A stretch of 64,000 bases of DNA, taken from NCBI GenBank assembly GCA_013420905.1, contig JAAXNY010000004.1, positions 1,488,001-1,552,000 of the forward strand, given 5' to 3'. Origin of the DNA: Collybia mongolica (taxonomy: Eukaryota > Basidiomycota > Agaricomycetes > Agaricales > Clitocybaceae). Below are positions 13,451 to 26,097 of the stretch, in pieces (position 1 is the stretch's first letter; each line of letters begins with the position of its first letter). Position numbers and translations under genes: made by a program. The notes under the pieces are model-generated. The model worked only from the letters and a program-made list of their open reading frames with translations. It did no database searches and had not been told where the DNA came from.

Positions 13451-15007
13451 ATGACAAGCATGAGCGATGTGGACCCATCATCTCCAGGTAGGACACCTCC
13501 ACTCTTGCGTTAAGAGTGCCTCGCTAATGTTATTCAGAGGTCATGTTGACATTTTATCGTCGATTGTACCCTTTCAAATCCATTTTCAACTGGCTCAACC
13601 ATGAACACGCGCCGACGCGTCTTTTTACACACCGGGAGTTTGCTTTTACCCTTCAGGGCGAAGTGTATCTTCGTTACAATTCGTTCAACACGGCGGATGA
13701 ACTCAAAAAGTCGGTTTGCCAATTGAACCCCACACGTTTTGAGATTGGACCGATTTACACTGTTCGGGTGCGTTCAACCAGATGTTACTTGGGCGCAAGC
13801 GCTTATATCATGACAGCCCAAGGACAAAAAGACAGTGCGTGCTGGCGCTTTCAATGCCGTGCAGCGTGAACTCGTATTTGACATTGACATGACGGATTAC
13901 GACCCTATTCGTACCTGTTGTTCAGGTGCGGATATTTGTCACCGATGTTGGGCTTTCATATCTGCTGCAGTGCATGTTATCCATCATGGTATCCGCGAGC
14001 AGTTCGGATATGAACACCTTTTGTGGGTGTACTCAGGGCGTCGCGGAATTCATTTATGGATCTCAGACAAGGAAGCAATGGAGCTTACAGATGATCAGCG
14101 GAAAGCGATTGTAGGATGGATGACACTAATTCATGGGGGAAAGGAATCGAGTAAAAAACTTAACATACGCTATAATTCCCGCTCGCTTCCCCCCTCGTTA
14201 AAGTATGTCTCCTATAATTCGGATTGACGATCCACTTATCCCTAAGTTAAGGTCGGCGTTGGAGCATCTCGCTGCGATATTCAGCGATCTGATTCTGGCA
14301 GATCAGAATTGCTTCGGCTCTGAAGAGGGATACGAAACCCTACTTCAGCATGTTCCAGATACCCGAATAGTGGAAGATCTCCGCAAGAAATGGCAAAAAG
14401 ATCCTGCTCGGTCCTCCGAAGAAAAATGGACGGACCTCAAAGATCAAGTAAAATCACGCGATAAAGGGACCCCCCAGCGTGTGCGTACGTTTGACACCTA
14501 TCTCTTGGCAAGCTTAACGCATTTTATACAGATCGCTCTCACCATGGCGTTAGAGGACATCATCTTCAATTACACTTATCCACGATTGGATGCTGAGGTT
14601 TCCAAACATAGGAACCATTTATTAAAGGCACCATTCTGCATTCATCCTAAGACTGGGCGTGTCTGTGTTCCCATTGATCCTGAACGTATCGATGAATTCA
14701 GACCAGACCGTGTACCAACTGTTGGCCAACTATTGCAGGAACTTGACTCCGTCGGTAAAATAGAAGGAGAAGCCGAAGAACATCACTCAGGTAGTTCACA
14801 CTACATCCCTCCCCACTCCCCACAGGCTGATAGCGATGTAGACTGGGAAAAAACGTCTCTCAAACCCTACGTTGATATGCTAGATAAGCATGCCCTCCGT
14901 CTGATGGACGAAGTTAGGAGAAGCAAACGTGAAACTGGTGTGTGCCATGTCATTTTACGGCAGAGCCAATCTCTTATTTGTTCCTCATACCAGATACAAG
15001 TTGGTGA
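13451..15007 (+). CDS. PRI1: DNA primase small (catalytic) subunit
   Basis: Catalytic subunit of the polymerase alpha-primase complex that makes RNA primers in the nucleus. ATG at 13451 gives MTSMSDVDPSSPE, then a short intron, then VMLTFYRRLYPFKSIFNWL. Hallmarks in order are RELVFDIDMTDYD (catalytic Asp-x-Asp metal site), RTCCSGADICHRCW (zinc-binding cysteines) and LLWVYSGRRGIHLW (active-site basic/His motif). The C-terminal helical part ends LKPYVDMLDKHALRLMDEV. The end is set by an intron after KRET. Splicing from 14942 to 14994 gives DTSW and a TGA at 15005-15007. Length and motif order fit the eukaryotic PriS family. No damage seen. Confidence 0.92.
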
Positions 15008-16955
15008 TTTGGATTTCGTGGCGTCAAACCCTGCTATGTGTAACGTTACATATCTTGCATCCTGTATTTCTATTTTTTGTCATCGCTATATTGGTTTTCA
15101 TATGGAATTCCCAGGAGAAAGATGGGGCAGGGCGGAGGGAGGTTAGAGTTTTCGGATCGGGAACTACCTCGGATTGCGTCGACCATTTCACGTTGTGACT
15201 GGAGCTGAGAGCGTGAATATGGCGTCGGCGAAGGCTAACTACATTTTTTCTGGCCATCTTGATATATTTCATATTACAAGTTTACAGATCGTATACTGAC
15301 AAATGAGATGAACTCACTGACGAAAGATTGCTGTTCGCATGCTGTGCGAGGATCCACTATATGCTAACTTACTATTTCTTAGCGATCAAACATAAAACGG
15401 GCAATCTAGAGAAAGTATGACCTTCAGTGCAGTTCTCGTCAGAACTATGAATGGTTTTAATCCGCAGCATCGGAGGCGAGGGATATCTCTCCGGCAATTG
15501 AGCAAGGGACACATTCCTTCCGGTCCTATTGATTATATCAAACGGCAAGAACTTGTATGTTGAAAATCCACTTTCAACGTACCTGGGAGAGTCTTTTCCA
15601 TGCAGGCCAACTTCGATGAACGCCTGAGATAATCAGGCTCCACAAGGTGTGCCACTTTCTCTTAGATGGTCTCATTTGTGCATCGAATAGACTAGGTGTC
15701 GGAAAGTTGCTCAGAGGACATACGAATTTCAGCTTATGATTACCCAGGAATCTGAGATTAGGTTCAGGCAGATTGTGAGCATTATAACTCACGTACCGTT
15801 AGGTTACCAACATTGATCGGACGCGACAACAGAGTGGCTGAAAGAGACTCAGATCATCTGAGTCTGTGTGTATTAGAATTCAGGATATCTTACCCCACCA
15901 GAAGGGCTATAACTTCAGAAGCATCAAAGGCAGCATGTGTCAACCTGGCTAAGATGAGATCCACAGGTTCTGTACATGTTTACGGAAACTCCTTTGAGAA
16001 AATCAGACATTTACAAACTGGCTTATGAAACAGATCTTCAGGGCCGAAGTCCTCGCTACCAGACGACTGCTGGGATGCGCCGAAGCAGTTGCTAAGCCTT
16101 GCTAAACCCGACAGCACTTACGAATTGGATACTATCACATTTAACCGCCATTTGGTCATTTTTAGAAACAATGAAACGCGTAAATCATCAATGTACTTGT
16201 GGAGAAAAACTCTCTGAAGAATTATGATCTCATTGAATTCATCGTTCGTAACGTAGTTTGACTCCATGTCTTGAAGTCACGACACCTTGAAATGTAAGTC
16301 TCAGTGATACTGCTACGCAAATATGTCAGTGAAAGGGTTACACACTTCCGAGGTGTCTTATTCTATAATCCCAGGCAACAGATCGAGAAGACGAGTCAAA
16401 AGGCGGGAGCAGTCACCGCCATGGCTAGAAATAACAAAAAGATTCCATCCAGGCAAGGTGGGACTTGCCGAATACTATGGCTTGCCACATGGGGTAATAG
16501 GGTGGACCCTAAAGTTCGAAGGACGGCTTCTTCTGTGAACGGACCAGATACTGGGCACTCCGAAAATATGTGGCGGACATACTCATAACGACTAATCATG
16601 ATATGCCCATTACCATCATAATGTCATCTCACCAATCCGTGTTGCGGCACGACCAACCAACCAGGTTGGATAAATAAAAGCCTGGCTGGCTTGCAATTGT
16701 TTTTCTGTGTTGCTAGAGTCGAGGAGCGCAGGTCATTTCCAAAACAGTTAATACATTGATGAATTGCAATTACCACCAACAGCAGAGGGATGCTCCATAT
16801 GGTACGAACCGGAAAGGATGCGCAGGCATAACAACAAAACGGAAAACGTAGTACTCAGGTACTTTGGGAAGACGCAGACTAATTGGGAAATAAGGATAGA
16901 CACCATATAAGAGATCAAGAATTCAACCTCGAAGTAATAGAAAAGAAGGAAAAAT
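15008..16955. other. Intergenic region of 1.9 kb, nothing identified
   Basis: Convergent position between primase and the unknown gene at 16956. Open frames on both strands are short, and none showed a recognised motif or a consistent exon chain. I could not tell whether it holds a fast-evolving gene or dead repeats. Confidence 0.4.
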
Positions 16956-18634
16956 TTATTGTCCCAGAGCTTCGGCAATTTCCATCTCTAGCCATTTGCA
17001 GACGACGGGGTTCGCTTCTGGACTGGCGCGGAGCATATCCATGACCCGCAGCGCAACTGGTGTCGCACACTCTTCTGCCCGTCCGAATCCGAAGAGGCAT
17101 TCTTTCCTGTATTCCTCGTCTGACAACCCGAGCATATCGGCAACGGAAGTTGTAGCAGATCCCCCATGCACATGTGCATGAAGAAGAATGGGGATGGCAA
17201 TCAGAAGAGGAACTTCTGTAGCAAGAAGTTCCAGTTCCTGGGCCAGATTATCGACACCTTTGTCAGCCCGTGTGAACGTGAGAGCATGGACCGCATCCAA
17301 AAGTGGGGGCAATGCTTTGAGACCTTCCAACGCATCATCAACGACTTCTCGCGCAAGTCGAGTCGCGTCCTTGTCCGTGGGAGGGCATGGTAGGAGCTTA
17401 AAAAGGTCATACAGGGCCCGCGCATCGGCTGCAGCAGTCGCCGGTGCGACCGTTGGTGGTGGGGAAGGAGGGCGTGAGGGCGGGAGCTTTATCACAAACC
17501 TACCAGCAGGTGGGGTCAACGGTGGCGTGCTAGAACTGCGGCTCTTCTTGATTGCAAGCGGAAGTAATCCAGGGGATGATGGCGGAGATGGTGGCATATA
17601 GGGCCGGTGTGCAAGAGCAACCAGCCCCCGCCAGACGACTGAAATGAGAAATGTGGCGAGGATGGTCTGAGACACGGTAGATGTAGTATACCGTGCGAGA
17701 GCTCGGGCATACACAGGCATGACAGTCTGGAGCGTGACGATCGAAGGATGATGCTGAACCCCACCTGGCCTTGCACCAGGTGCCACTTTTGTGGCGGTGA
17801 TCGTATTCGGAGTCTCGAGAGCTTCTAATAGAGGCATTAACTCGACGCGGATACCAGCTACTAAGGGTCCGACGACTCGATTGATGAGAGAAACGAGGCC
17901 CTCACGAATCTGCTTCAGGCCGTCACCACGTAGGTCTGAATCTACGCCCAGATCGAGAAGATCAAAGGTTTCCAGTAATTCCCCGGAAAACGTGGCGATC
18001 GCAAGTGCATGGAGCTGCGTAGGGTTTGGGTTCGGTGCTTGTACGGTTGGTGAAGGAGGTAATTTGAATGTGGGTGAAGAAATGAGTGGCAACAGGTGTG
18101 CTGATAGGTTGGAAAGCAGCACTGATAATGGGCGGTGTAAAGTACGAAGAATAGCTCTTTGTAAATGCGGACTATCTTGTGTTGCTTTGAATTCCCTGGA
18201 AGATGTTAATATAGGCGAATGATCGGTAAGACTATTAATGAAACTCACGATGCGATGAGCGCCCCTAGCGCGCGGCCGCGACCTTGAGGGATCGGACGCC
18301 GCCCGGAGACCTGTTCATTCGCGGTGGCAGGTCCGGTGGGTTGTGCGAGAGCCTTGGAGACAGCTTCACTAAGCTTGAGACTAAGCATTTCAAGATAACT
18401 GCCATCTTGGATGAGAGGCGTCGGAGTGGGTGTATGGGCGGCACTCGGTGCTGGGGATGGACGTCTAAAGTTGCTCAAAGACAATTTATTGAGAGGACGA
18501 GGTGCTCGGTCGAATCCTAGGCTTGGGTCGGGTCGGGGAGATGAAGCGGATGCTTGTGGAGTTGCCACGGGTGCGGGGGACGTGGGGCGGCTCATGGGAC
18601 GGAAGAAAGAAGGGTGCTTGAGTACATTCATCAT
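16956..18634 (-). CDS. Conserved-looking protein of unknown function
   Basis: Two exons. The first starts at 18634 (MMNVLKHPSFFRPMSRP) and is Pro/Ser-rich and disordered, ending ...RGRALGALIA. A 53-bp intron at 18196-18248 follows, and the second exon continues EFKATQDSPHLQRAIL. The second exon is a long, mostly alpha-helical region of about 400 residues with leucine-rich helices (QLHALAIATFSGELLETFDL, MPVYARALARYTTS), interrupted by a proline-rich linker, and ends EMEIAEALGQ. The long uninterrupted frame and clean splice support a real gene. I do not recognise the family. The helical repeats might be ARM/HEAT-like, which is only a guess. Confidence 0.75.
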
Positions 18635-19374
18635 TGGTAATGGTGCGAAGTTTGTTGTGCGAAGTCGAATTGAAAGTCTATGTGTCTAGCGGTCTATGTG
18701 GTGCAAGTTCCAACCTTCCAGGATGAGAGAATGCAGTTATCCCATTAGTTAAGGCAAGAGTCAAGGAAATGCGCGTCGGAGGATTTGAATGTAGACGGGC
18801 CCTAAGGAGGTCGATCTGTGTCAACGAGGAGGCAGAAAAGGGGTCCGAGAATGTTGGCCTTCTGTGTCAAGCTAGAAAATGTATCGATTGGATATTAGAC
18901 TGCGCACCATGCTGAGTCGGCGACGTTCTTACCAGAAAAGAGGGGCAACCATAGATTGTGGAGATTTAAAAGAAGGCAGTGGTTGGACGGTCGTTGTTGG
19001 ATAACGAGACCAGGTCGATTGGTTGGAAAATTTGAAAGCCATATGGCTCTGACAAGATTTCTTTTATGTATGACTTTTGCTTTCCCACGGTATACTTACC
19101 GCTTACCATGATCCGACGCCATTCGGCACCGCCCAAAAATTGCAATTCCACCAGTCACATTGAAATTGATGCTGGATACCAGGTTTGACATACTTCCACA
19201 ATAACGGCGATCGTTTCCGTCTCCAAAGCCACTAACTGTATAGTTCCCATTTACTTTAGCAATATGTGCTCATCAGAAATCTCTCGCAATACGTCAAGAA
19301 TCAATCGATAACGGCTAAACTGACACCGCCAAGTCCCGACATCATACCCGTACCTCACAAGAGCTCACCAACTC
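18635..19374. other. Intergenic region
   Basis: It holds the upstream flank of the unknown gene and the 3' flank of the AP-4-like gene. A short minus-strand open stretch near 19260-19090 looks protein-like but is bounded by stops and was not called. Confidence 0.4.
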
Positions 19375-22300
19375 TCATTCGTCAGACAAAAGTCGCTTGA
19401 TATCGCTTCGCAGCTGAGCGTCGTCACATCGCAAGCGCCACAGGCAACTTTCCTCCTCCGATTCCCGTAGCATAAGGGCCGCCCGTTCCGGGCTCTTGAA
19501 ACCAGGGACGCCAACTTCGGGCAAAACTAGGATCTTGAGGTCACCTGGTTACGAGAACCCATCAGAATCGGATACGTGGTCATGGTGGGCTGCAACTTAC
19601 CAAGAAACGGTGGAACATCCGCAGAAATTACTTGTATGCGCCGGGCGGTCAACCTTTGCATACTTCGGACAACATTATCGATGGAAGCGTCACACCACCC
19701 ACGCGAACCACTGGTGTCAGCAAAGGAATTCCATATATGTTCAAAATCAGGTTCCCCATCGGTATCAGTGTGTACTTCCGAAGGATCTGATACAAATGGC
19801 GAATCAAATGCGATGAGGTCTATACGAGAACTCTGTCCAAAAATGGCTTGTTAGTTGACAAAATTGGATAAAATTAGTTGGGACATACCAAGTCTTCGAC
19901 AGGTGATTTCTTAAAAGAGGCTGATGTATCGAGTTTAGATGGGGTCTGTTTCAGGTGTTTTTTGAACACCTCGTGTTCTAAAGAAAATTTGTTCAAACTA
20001 ACTTTGGCCAATGATTCCAGCTCACGGCTACCAGCCGCCAACGCGAGGTCGCCAGGGGTCAGAGTCTTAGACAACGGATCCAAAGAAGACATAGATTGTC
20101 TGGAGCTTACTCGGCTCGGTGAGCGACCACTATCAGACAATGCGTCTGAACGTGAACTGCCTATGCTGCGCTGAGAGCTGGATGCCCGAGGAAGTCGTAA
20201 ACGTGGTGCGGGCGGGGGTGCCTCGTAGGCTTTGTACCGAAGTTTGCTTGGGCTATCTATGTTTCTAGAAGAGGATCTCGAGGAGGAAGCAACAGGTCGC
20301 GGCGGCGACTGGGGTGTAGTTGGGCGCATTGCATAATTGTGCAAAGATTCCAAAAAATCAGGTAACTATAAATTCAATGAGATGTATAATGAATGGAAGA
20401 ATAAAGATAATTTCTCACCGACGATGATCGAGCTTTCCGAACAATTCCAGCAAGAACTGCTCGTTGATTCGTTAAGCTCACGAACTGTTCAGAGCGCTTG
20501 GAAGGACGTCAAGAAATAATGAGGGATAAGTTGCTAGAAGCAACCCACCTGGCGGATGTGCCGCCCAGATACCTCCACCAAACTCGCCACAGTATTCACA
20601 ATCTCCACAGGAACTTCGTTACATTCAACGGACACTCGCATCATGGCGAGTATGCATGCATCCTGTACTGATGCTAATGCTACGTTAGAGTAGCGAGTTT
20701 GTGAGTGGTTCGATGGGCACTTACGGATGAGTAATGATAATCTTTCACTTAGGCCTTTTAAAATGCTCGGAGGTGGTATAGCCACCTGGCTGCAAAGCTC
20801 ACATGCCAAGGCTGATATAATCACCATCAAGGTCTGGCCCAGCTGCGACTCAGACTCTACAGCAAAGGTCAATAGGGTAGTAGCGTAGCCGATACGAAAA
20901 GAGGACCCAGCTTGAAGGGCAAACGATGTCAGCACTTTGATCTGGGGTCAACGCGAAAAACAACTTACCCTCGCGGATATACAATAAGATACGTTCGACG
21001 GCAGCTTCTAGAACAGGTTGATCTGCAGGAGGGACAGCTTCTAGACACTCCAGCAGAAATTTTGACTCCCGAGCGTAAACTTCGCCATCCTCTTCGGACT
21101 GGGTTTCCAACACTTCGAGAAGCCGAATTGCGTATTCATTCTTGTCTTGGATAGATAACTCAGCTGGGAGAGATTGAATTGTTTGGGAGTAAAATGATCT
21201 AATAATGCTTGAATCGACTTGATTTAGAATTAGAAGCGTCTACAATCAAAATCGGTTAGCTGGAATGGTTGAAGGCCATATAACACCTTGCCTTGCGACG
21301 TATGAGCCCATCACGCGAATCTAAAAACTGCATCACTCGCTCAACTTCCCATCCTTCGAGAATAGCAGGTGCATCTGGTGAATTGCCAGCCCATGCAACA
21401 GAATCCACGCACTCCAGGCAGGACAAAAAGAGATATCGTTCATTAATATCACGGGAAGTAAGAAGTGAGCGAATGTGATGTATAGGGGAATTCTGAGTTC
21501 CAGTCAGCGAGAGTAACGTCTGTGGGGTAAATTTCGATAACAGTAGGAATGCGCCACGTAATGCTGCTGTGGTTATCAATTAGCAAAGGAAGGCTGTGTT
21601 GTACGAGAAGATAACGAACAGTGGTCACCGGACGCAGACGATGAGCGAATGAGGTCAAGGAGCTGAGGCAAGATTTTATCCGATGCTCTGGAAGCTACTC
21701 GTTTAAAGAGGCTTTGGAGAGCAAAGCTTGTACTCACCCTAATGATAAGAGAGTTTGAAGGCTTCTAAGGCGTAGCCAGCCCGGCGTCCTCGATAATGTG
21801 TCTGCTAGGAGAAGGTCCACCTTCTGGATGACCCTCTGTATTGAATCGTTGGACTAGCATATCGATAAGTAGAAGGTGAACTCGTAAATGGTAAACTTAC
21901 TTTAGATACTGGTATTTGAGAAGAGACAGCCAAGGCAGCAGCTACCACTGACAAATTCGAATCATCCAACCTCTTGACTACCTTGCGGCCGATTTGCGTC
22001 AAAAATTCAGGATACTGACGCGATAGTGCGCGGAATGCTATTAAAGCGCGTCTGCGGATATGAGGTCTATAGGCCATGTCAGAGATCATAGAGCCAGGTT
22101 AAAGAAACTAAAATATGATATCTTCAAGATACATACTGACGAGGTGTGCGACACAAGATCATAAAGACGTGACTGAATTGCCGGGATGAGATCTTCGTTT
22201 GACGAGACCACTACATTGTCAAGCGCAAGGCAGATTCGAGGTATACTGCTGCTTTCCAGGTCCTGCCAATGCGTTGGAACACTGTGAAGATGAAAGAGGA

Positions 22301-22805
22301 CTCAAGTTCCCACACCTTTCGTAAAGTGTTGACAAGCATGAGTTGTAGTTCATGGGTTGAAGGCATAACCTCAACACAGAAAAGATACCCTAAGCGATTA
22401 GTTTGAGAGGATGCTGAGGAGATTCCAAAGACGTAAAGCAAACCTATTCTTTTCTCATCAATATCACGACCTGCTTCCGCCAAACTCACTGCATGGGGCA
22501 GGGCAAAGTCGAAGGTGTTCCGTGGAACGAAACCAGGGGTCATCGTCATGAAACAGTATAAAAGGATTATTAGATGTTCCCTGGATTGAGCCTACAATAA
22601 AATCAGTTTGCGAACGACGAAAATAGGTAGAAACTCCACGGACAGTCGACATGATAGGATTGGCTCGGAAACGCTGACGAATAGTCTCGGTTTCCACTGA
22701 TAGAGCCTGGTCAGCTGCATGGGTCGAGGTAGCGGTTTCAACCTTCCGCACGAGGGCATAGTGGGTTCTGTTCAGAGCGCCAGAAGAGATAAATGGGACT
22801 TCCAT
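19375..22805 (-). CDS. AP-4 epsilon-like large adaptin
   Basis: Large subunit of an adaptor complex that selects cargo at the trans-Golgi. The N-terminus MEVPFISSGALNRTHYALV is the epsilon-adaptin start. It is followed by LIILLYCFMTMTPGFV, FDFALPHAVSLAEAGRDI, YLFCVEVMPSTHELQLMLVN and RRRALIAFRALSRQYPEFL, the alpha-solenoid trunk of the adaptin N-terminal domain. Many short introns interrupt the frame. After GRHIRQ a phase-0 intron leads to RSEQFVSLTNQRAV, then SSSLPDFLESLHNYAM, so the serine-rich exon at 20353-19874 belongs to the same gene. The last exons give SSRIDLIAFDSPFVSD and DIKRLLSDE before TGA at 19375-19377. The C-terminal hinge/ear is short. The gene starts 216 bp from BUB2, head-to-head. 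Confidence 0.82.
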
Positions 22806-23021
22806 TTATGATTTCGTTTGTGAAATCCTCAGGGAAGGCGCATAGCTGGCGAATTGGTGACTGGTGACCTGTGGAAAAACAACTCCAAACAGGATTCTCT
22901 GTCTTACCATTGTACTTACAATCTACTGCCTGCCTGGAGCTGAGTAAGAAGCCGAGGAAGACGTGGAATATTAGTTCCCCAGTTTCATATCCACTGTGAA
23001 CGCCTTCAGGAATTCTTGATC

Positions 23022-24262
23022 ATGTCGGCAGCGACCGCCCACTCGTTTAACAAGATTCTCAATCAACCCAGCAAGGTCGCGTCAAAATCTCGTGCTTCGG
23101 GGGAGATAGACGATGGAACAAAGAAGTTGAGACGTATGATTCTTGTTGAAGGGATACCTTCCGCAGTTGTGAGTTGTTTTTACCAAGTGCCTGCAGGTCT
23201 AACCGCCTTCCAGGACCCAACCCTAAGACCTCGTATATGGAAAATTCTTCTTCGTGTAACAGATCTGCCAGCGCAAACTTTTCTTGACTATGTCGCGCGA
23301 GGCCCTTGCGAGGTGCGAGAAAAAATTAGAAATGACACATTTCGGTCAGTGGCCTTGTAAACCCCAATATTGGCACGGCCCCATCCATACTGCCGCAGAA
23401 CTTTGGCTACGGATCGCGGGTTTAAAGAGCGTGTGCGTGAAGACATGCTTGTTCGCCTCTTGGATGCATTTGTTTGGCGGAATCATGGTGCGTCTGGCTC
23501 GACCTCAATCACAATGTACGCATAAATTCAAACATGTGTCTAGATAAGCAAGAAGATCAACAGCTCGGGTTTACGTATGTGCAGGGAATGAACGTACTTG
23601 CCGCTCCATTTCTCTATACGATGCCCTCCGAACTTGAAGCTTTCTTTTGCTTCTCCAAATTTATCGAGGAATCATGCCCATTGTACGTACAGCCGACACT
23701 CGAGGGAGTGCACCGAGGCTTGAAGGTTATACTCTCACCCCTTAGATGGTTTTTCAATTCAGACTAATATCAACACAGCTACTAGACCGATGTTTGAAGA
23801 TCGTTGATCCCGAACTATTTTCTCACTTACGTTCAAAAAATTTATCAGCGGAGATCTATGCGTTCCCATGTATGATTCTCTCCGGCGCATGAAAATCACC
23901 ACTCTGACCTTCTATAATTAGCTGTTCTGACTCTATGTGCTTGTACACCCCCACTCAATCAAGTCCTACAACTTTGGGATTTCCTTCTTGCTTTTGGAGT
24001 GCACCTCAACGTTCTTTGTGTCATCGCACAGCTACTACTTATGCGGGATGAAGTCATGAAATCTCCAAGGTATGCACCTCATGTTTTTCTTCACCGTTGA
24101 GCCAGCTACTGACCTCTTCTCAGTCCAATGCGACTGTTACGTACTTTCCCAGACCTGGAGGCTCTGCCTGTCATTGGCATTGCTGTGACACTTGTCCGTG
24201 ACCTTCCCCCAGAACTATATGATGAACTTGTCAAGCATCCTTATGAGATTCAAAACTCATGA
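23022..24262 (+). CDS. BUB2: Bub2/Cdc16-type TBC-domain GTPase-activating protein
   Basis: Rab-GAP-fold protein that, with Bfa1/Byr4, acts on the Tem1/Spg1 GTPase at spindle poles to hold mitotic exit or septation until the spindle is positioned. The protein is nearly all TBC domain. It shows LRRMILVEGIPSAV, then LRPRIWKILLRV, the arginine-finger motif IRNDTFR (IxxDxxR) and the glutamine-finger motif FTYVQGMN (YxQ). It continues with LEAFFCFSKFIEESCPLY and the C-terminal helices VLQLWDFLLAFGVHLN and LPVIGIAVTLV. About six short introns are needed. The ATG at 23022 is the first in frame. Length of roughly 300 residues and the lack of extra domains match Bub2/Cdc16 rather than the longer Gyp proteins. 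Confidence 0.85.
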
Positions 24263-24476
24263 AGAAGTCTTTGTCTCCCTTGTGTCGTTCGTGCTATCCC
24301 GTCATAATGTTATTTATTTAAATATTTATTAATGTCAGCGATTACTTGATCATGACCTCCCTGAATTTGAATTTGACTAAATTCAAAATCAAACTGATCA
24401 AAATCAAAAAAGCGCGAACAGTAAAGTCCTTCAACACCTCCATTTACCTTCATCGCACCTTTGACACTTGAACCTA

Positions 24477-25918
24477 ATGTCCCTTGACGAAAAATCTCCT
24501 CAAAATGAACTTGCTTCTTCCAAAGTAAGCGTCAGCATCACCCCTCGTCGACGTCAGCAAGGTGCAGTCGTCCCTCAAGGTAACTTTATATACAGTTCTC
24601 AAGCCTCGGCGCATCGCTCATCCAATCCTTTCTCCAGAGATCTTCAAAAAACTGGGACTGCTTGACAAACTTCTATCACCTCTCATCATCGCGGTCATGA
24701 TAATCGGGGTCGTCATCGGCGAATACGCGCCTAATGTCCAGGAAGCATTCAATACTGTCCGTTTTGACAGTGTCTCCGTTCGTAAGTATTGTACAACTTT
24801 CCTCCGACGTGCAATCCTTGACCCACACTTGAACTGTTAGCTATTGCTATTGGACTTATCGTCATGATGTGGCCCATCCTCACGAAAGTGCAATACGAAA
24901 AACTACCGACGTTGTTTTCGTCCTCTCGGATATGGATTCAAATCGGGATCTCAATGTTCTTGAATTGGATAGTTGGACCCCTCATCATGTTAGGGCTGGC
25001 CTGGGCCACGCTACCTGATCTGCCAACATACAGAACGGGGGTAATCATGGTTGGCCTTGCGCGATGCATCGCCATGGTCATGATTTGGAACCAACTTGCT
25101 AGAGGCGATAATGAGTATTGTGCCATCCTCGTTATTGTCAACTCTGTCTTGCAAATCATCCTCTACTCCCCATATGCTCTGCTCTTTATTAACACCATTG
25201 GAGGACAGGCTCAAGCAGATGTACATGTTTCGTATGGAGCTGTCGCCATATCCGTCCTCATTGCAAGCCTCTTAAGCTTTCCCGTTATGAATAATCTGAT
25301 GCGCTTCCTCTAGTATCTTGGCATCCCACTCGTGGCAGGCGTCGTGACTCGATACAGCGTATGGTACTTCGCGGGCAAGGAGTTTCTTGACACTCGCTTC
25401 CTTCCTTGTTTCTCCCCGTTGGCACTGCTCGGCTTACTGTATACCATCTTGGTCATGTTCGCGTACCAAGGCCACCATATCCTCGATAATCTAGGTCCGG
25501 TTTTCCGCGTATTCGTACCCATGATACTGTACTTCGTCGTCATGTGGTCATCCGCGTTTGCCTTGGTTTTCTACCTTGGCCGAAAAGAGGAGGGTGAAAA
25601 TAGCGTCTTCGGGTATGAGATGGCGGTGGTGCAATCTTTCACCGCAGGAAGCAACAATTTCGTTAGTCCGATACCTTAATTATCAAGCGAAAAAATGCCT
25701 CATCAACCCTTTTTGTATACTAGGAATTAGCTATTGCAGTCACAATCGCTGTTTATGGCGTCAGTTCTGACCAAGCTCTCGCAGCTACTATTGGGCCCCT
25801 TGTAGAGGTGCCGGTTTTGCTCTCCTTAACATGGGTAGCCCTTTACCTTGGAAAGACCCTGAATTGGCAAAGGACTAGAGACGAGGAAGGTGAGGAGGTC
25901 AAAGATACAGTAGTGTAA
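24477..25918 (+). CDS. ACR3: ACR3-type arsenite efflux transporter
   Basis: Plasma-membrane arsenite/H+ antiporter of the bile/arsenite/riboflavin transporter superfamily. ATG at 24477 ([18 protein letters not shown]). A first intron joins VVPQ to [17 protein letters not shown]. About ten hydrophobic helices follow, including the family motif [20 protein letters not shown] with its conserved Cys, [26 protein letters not shown] and a C-terminal [14 protein letters not shown] with [12 protein letters not shown]. One intron, 25263-25313, has a GC donor (GCAAGC) and TAG acceptor. Only this splice keeps the conserved SVLIYLGIPL sequence intact. The gene is otherwise undamaged. It converges on the bZIP gene 180 bp downstream. 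Confidence 0.9.
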
Positions 25919-26097
25919 CATTTTGATTATTTTGAGTAGTGATTAGGAGGCCATCGATATATATACATGTTCAGTTTTTGTACATCCATCTCCAAGGTGC
26001 TCTTGAGTCCTGCTGAAGAGCCACAAAGCTTTTACCCCTTGGACCTCAACCTAGTGGTAATTAAAACTTGGAAATCCTCTAAGGGAGACGGCTTTGA

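Noticed and set aside
19090..19265. Minus-strand stretch with glycosylation-like sequence (SINFNVTGGIAIFG)
   Set aside because: Only about 50 codons, stops directly upstream, no start and no partner exon downstream.
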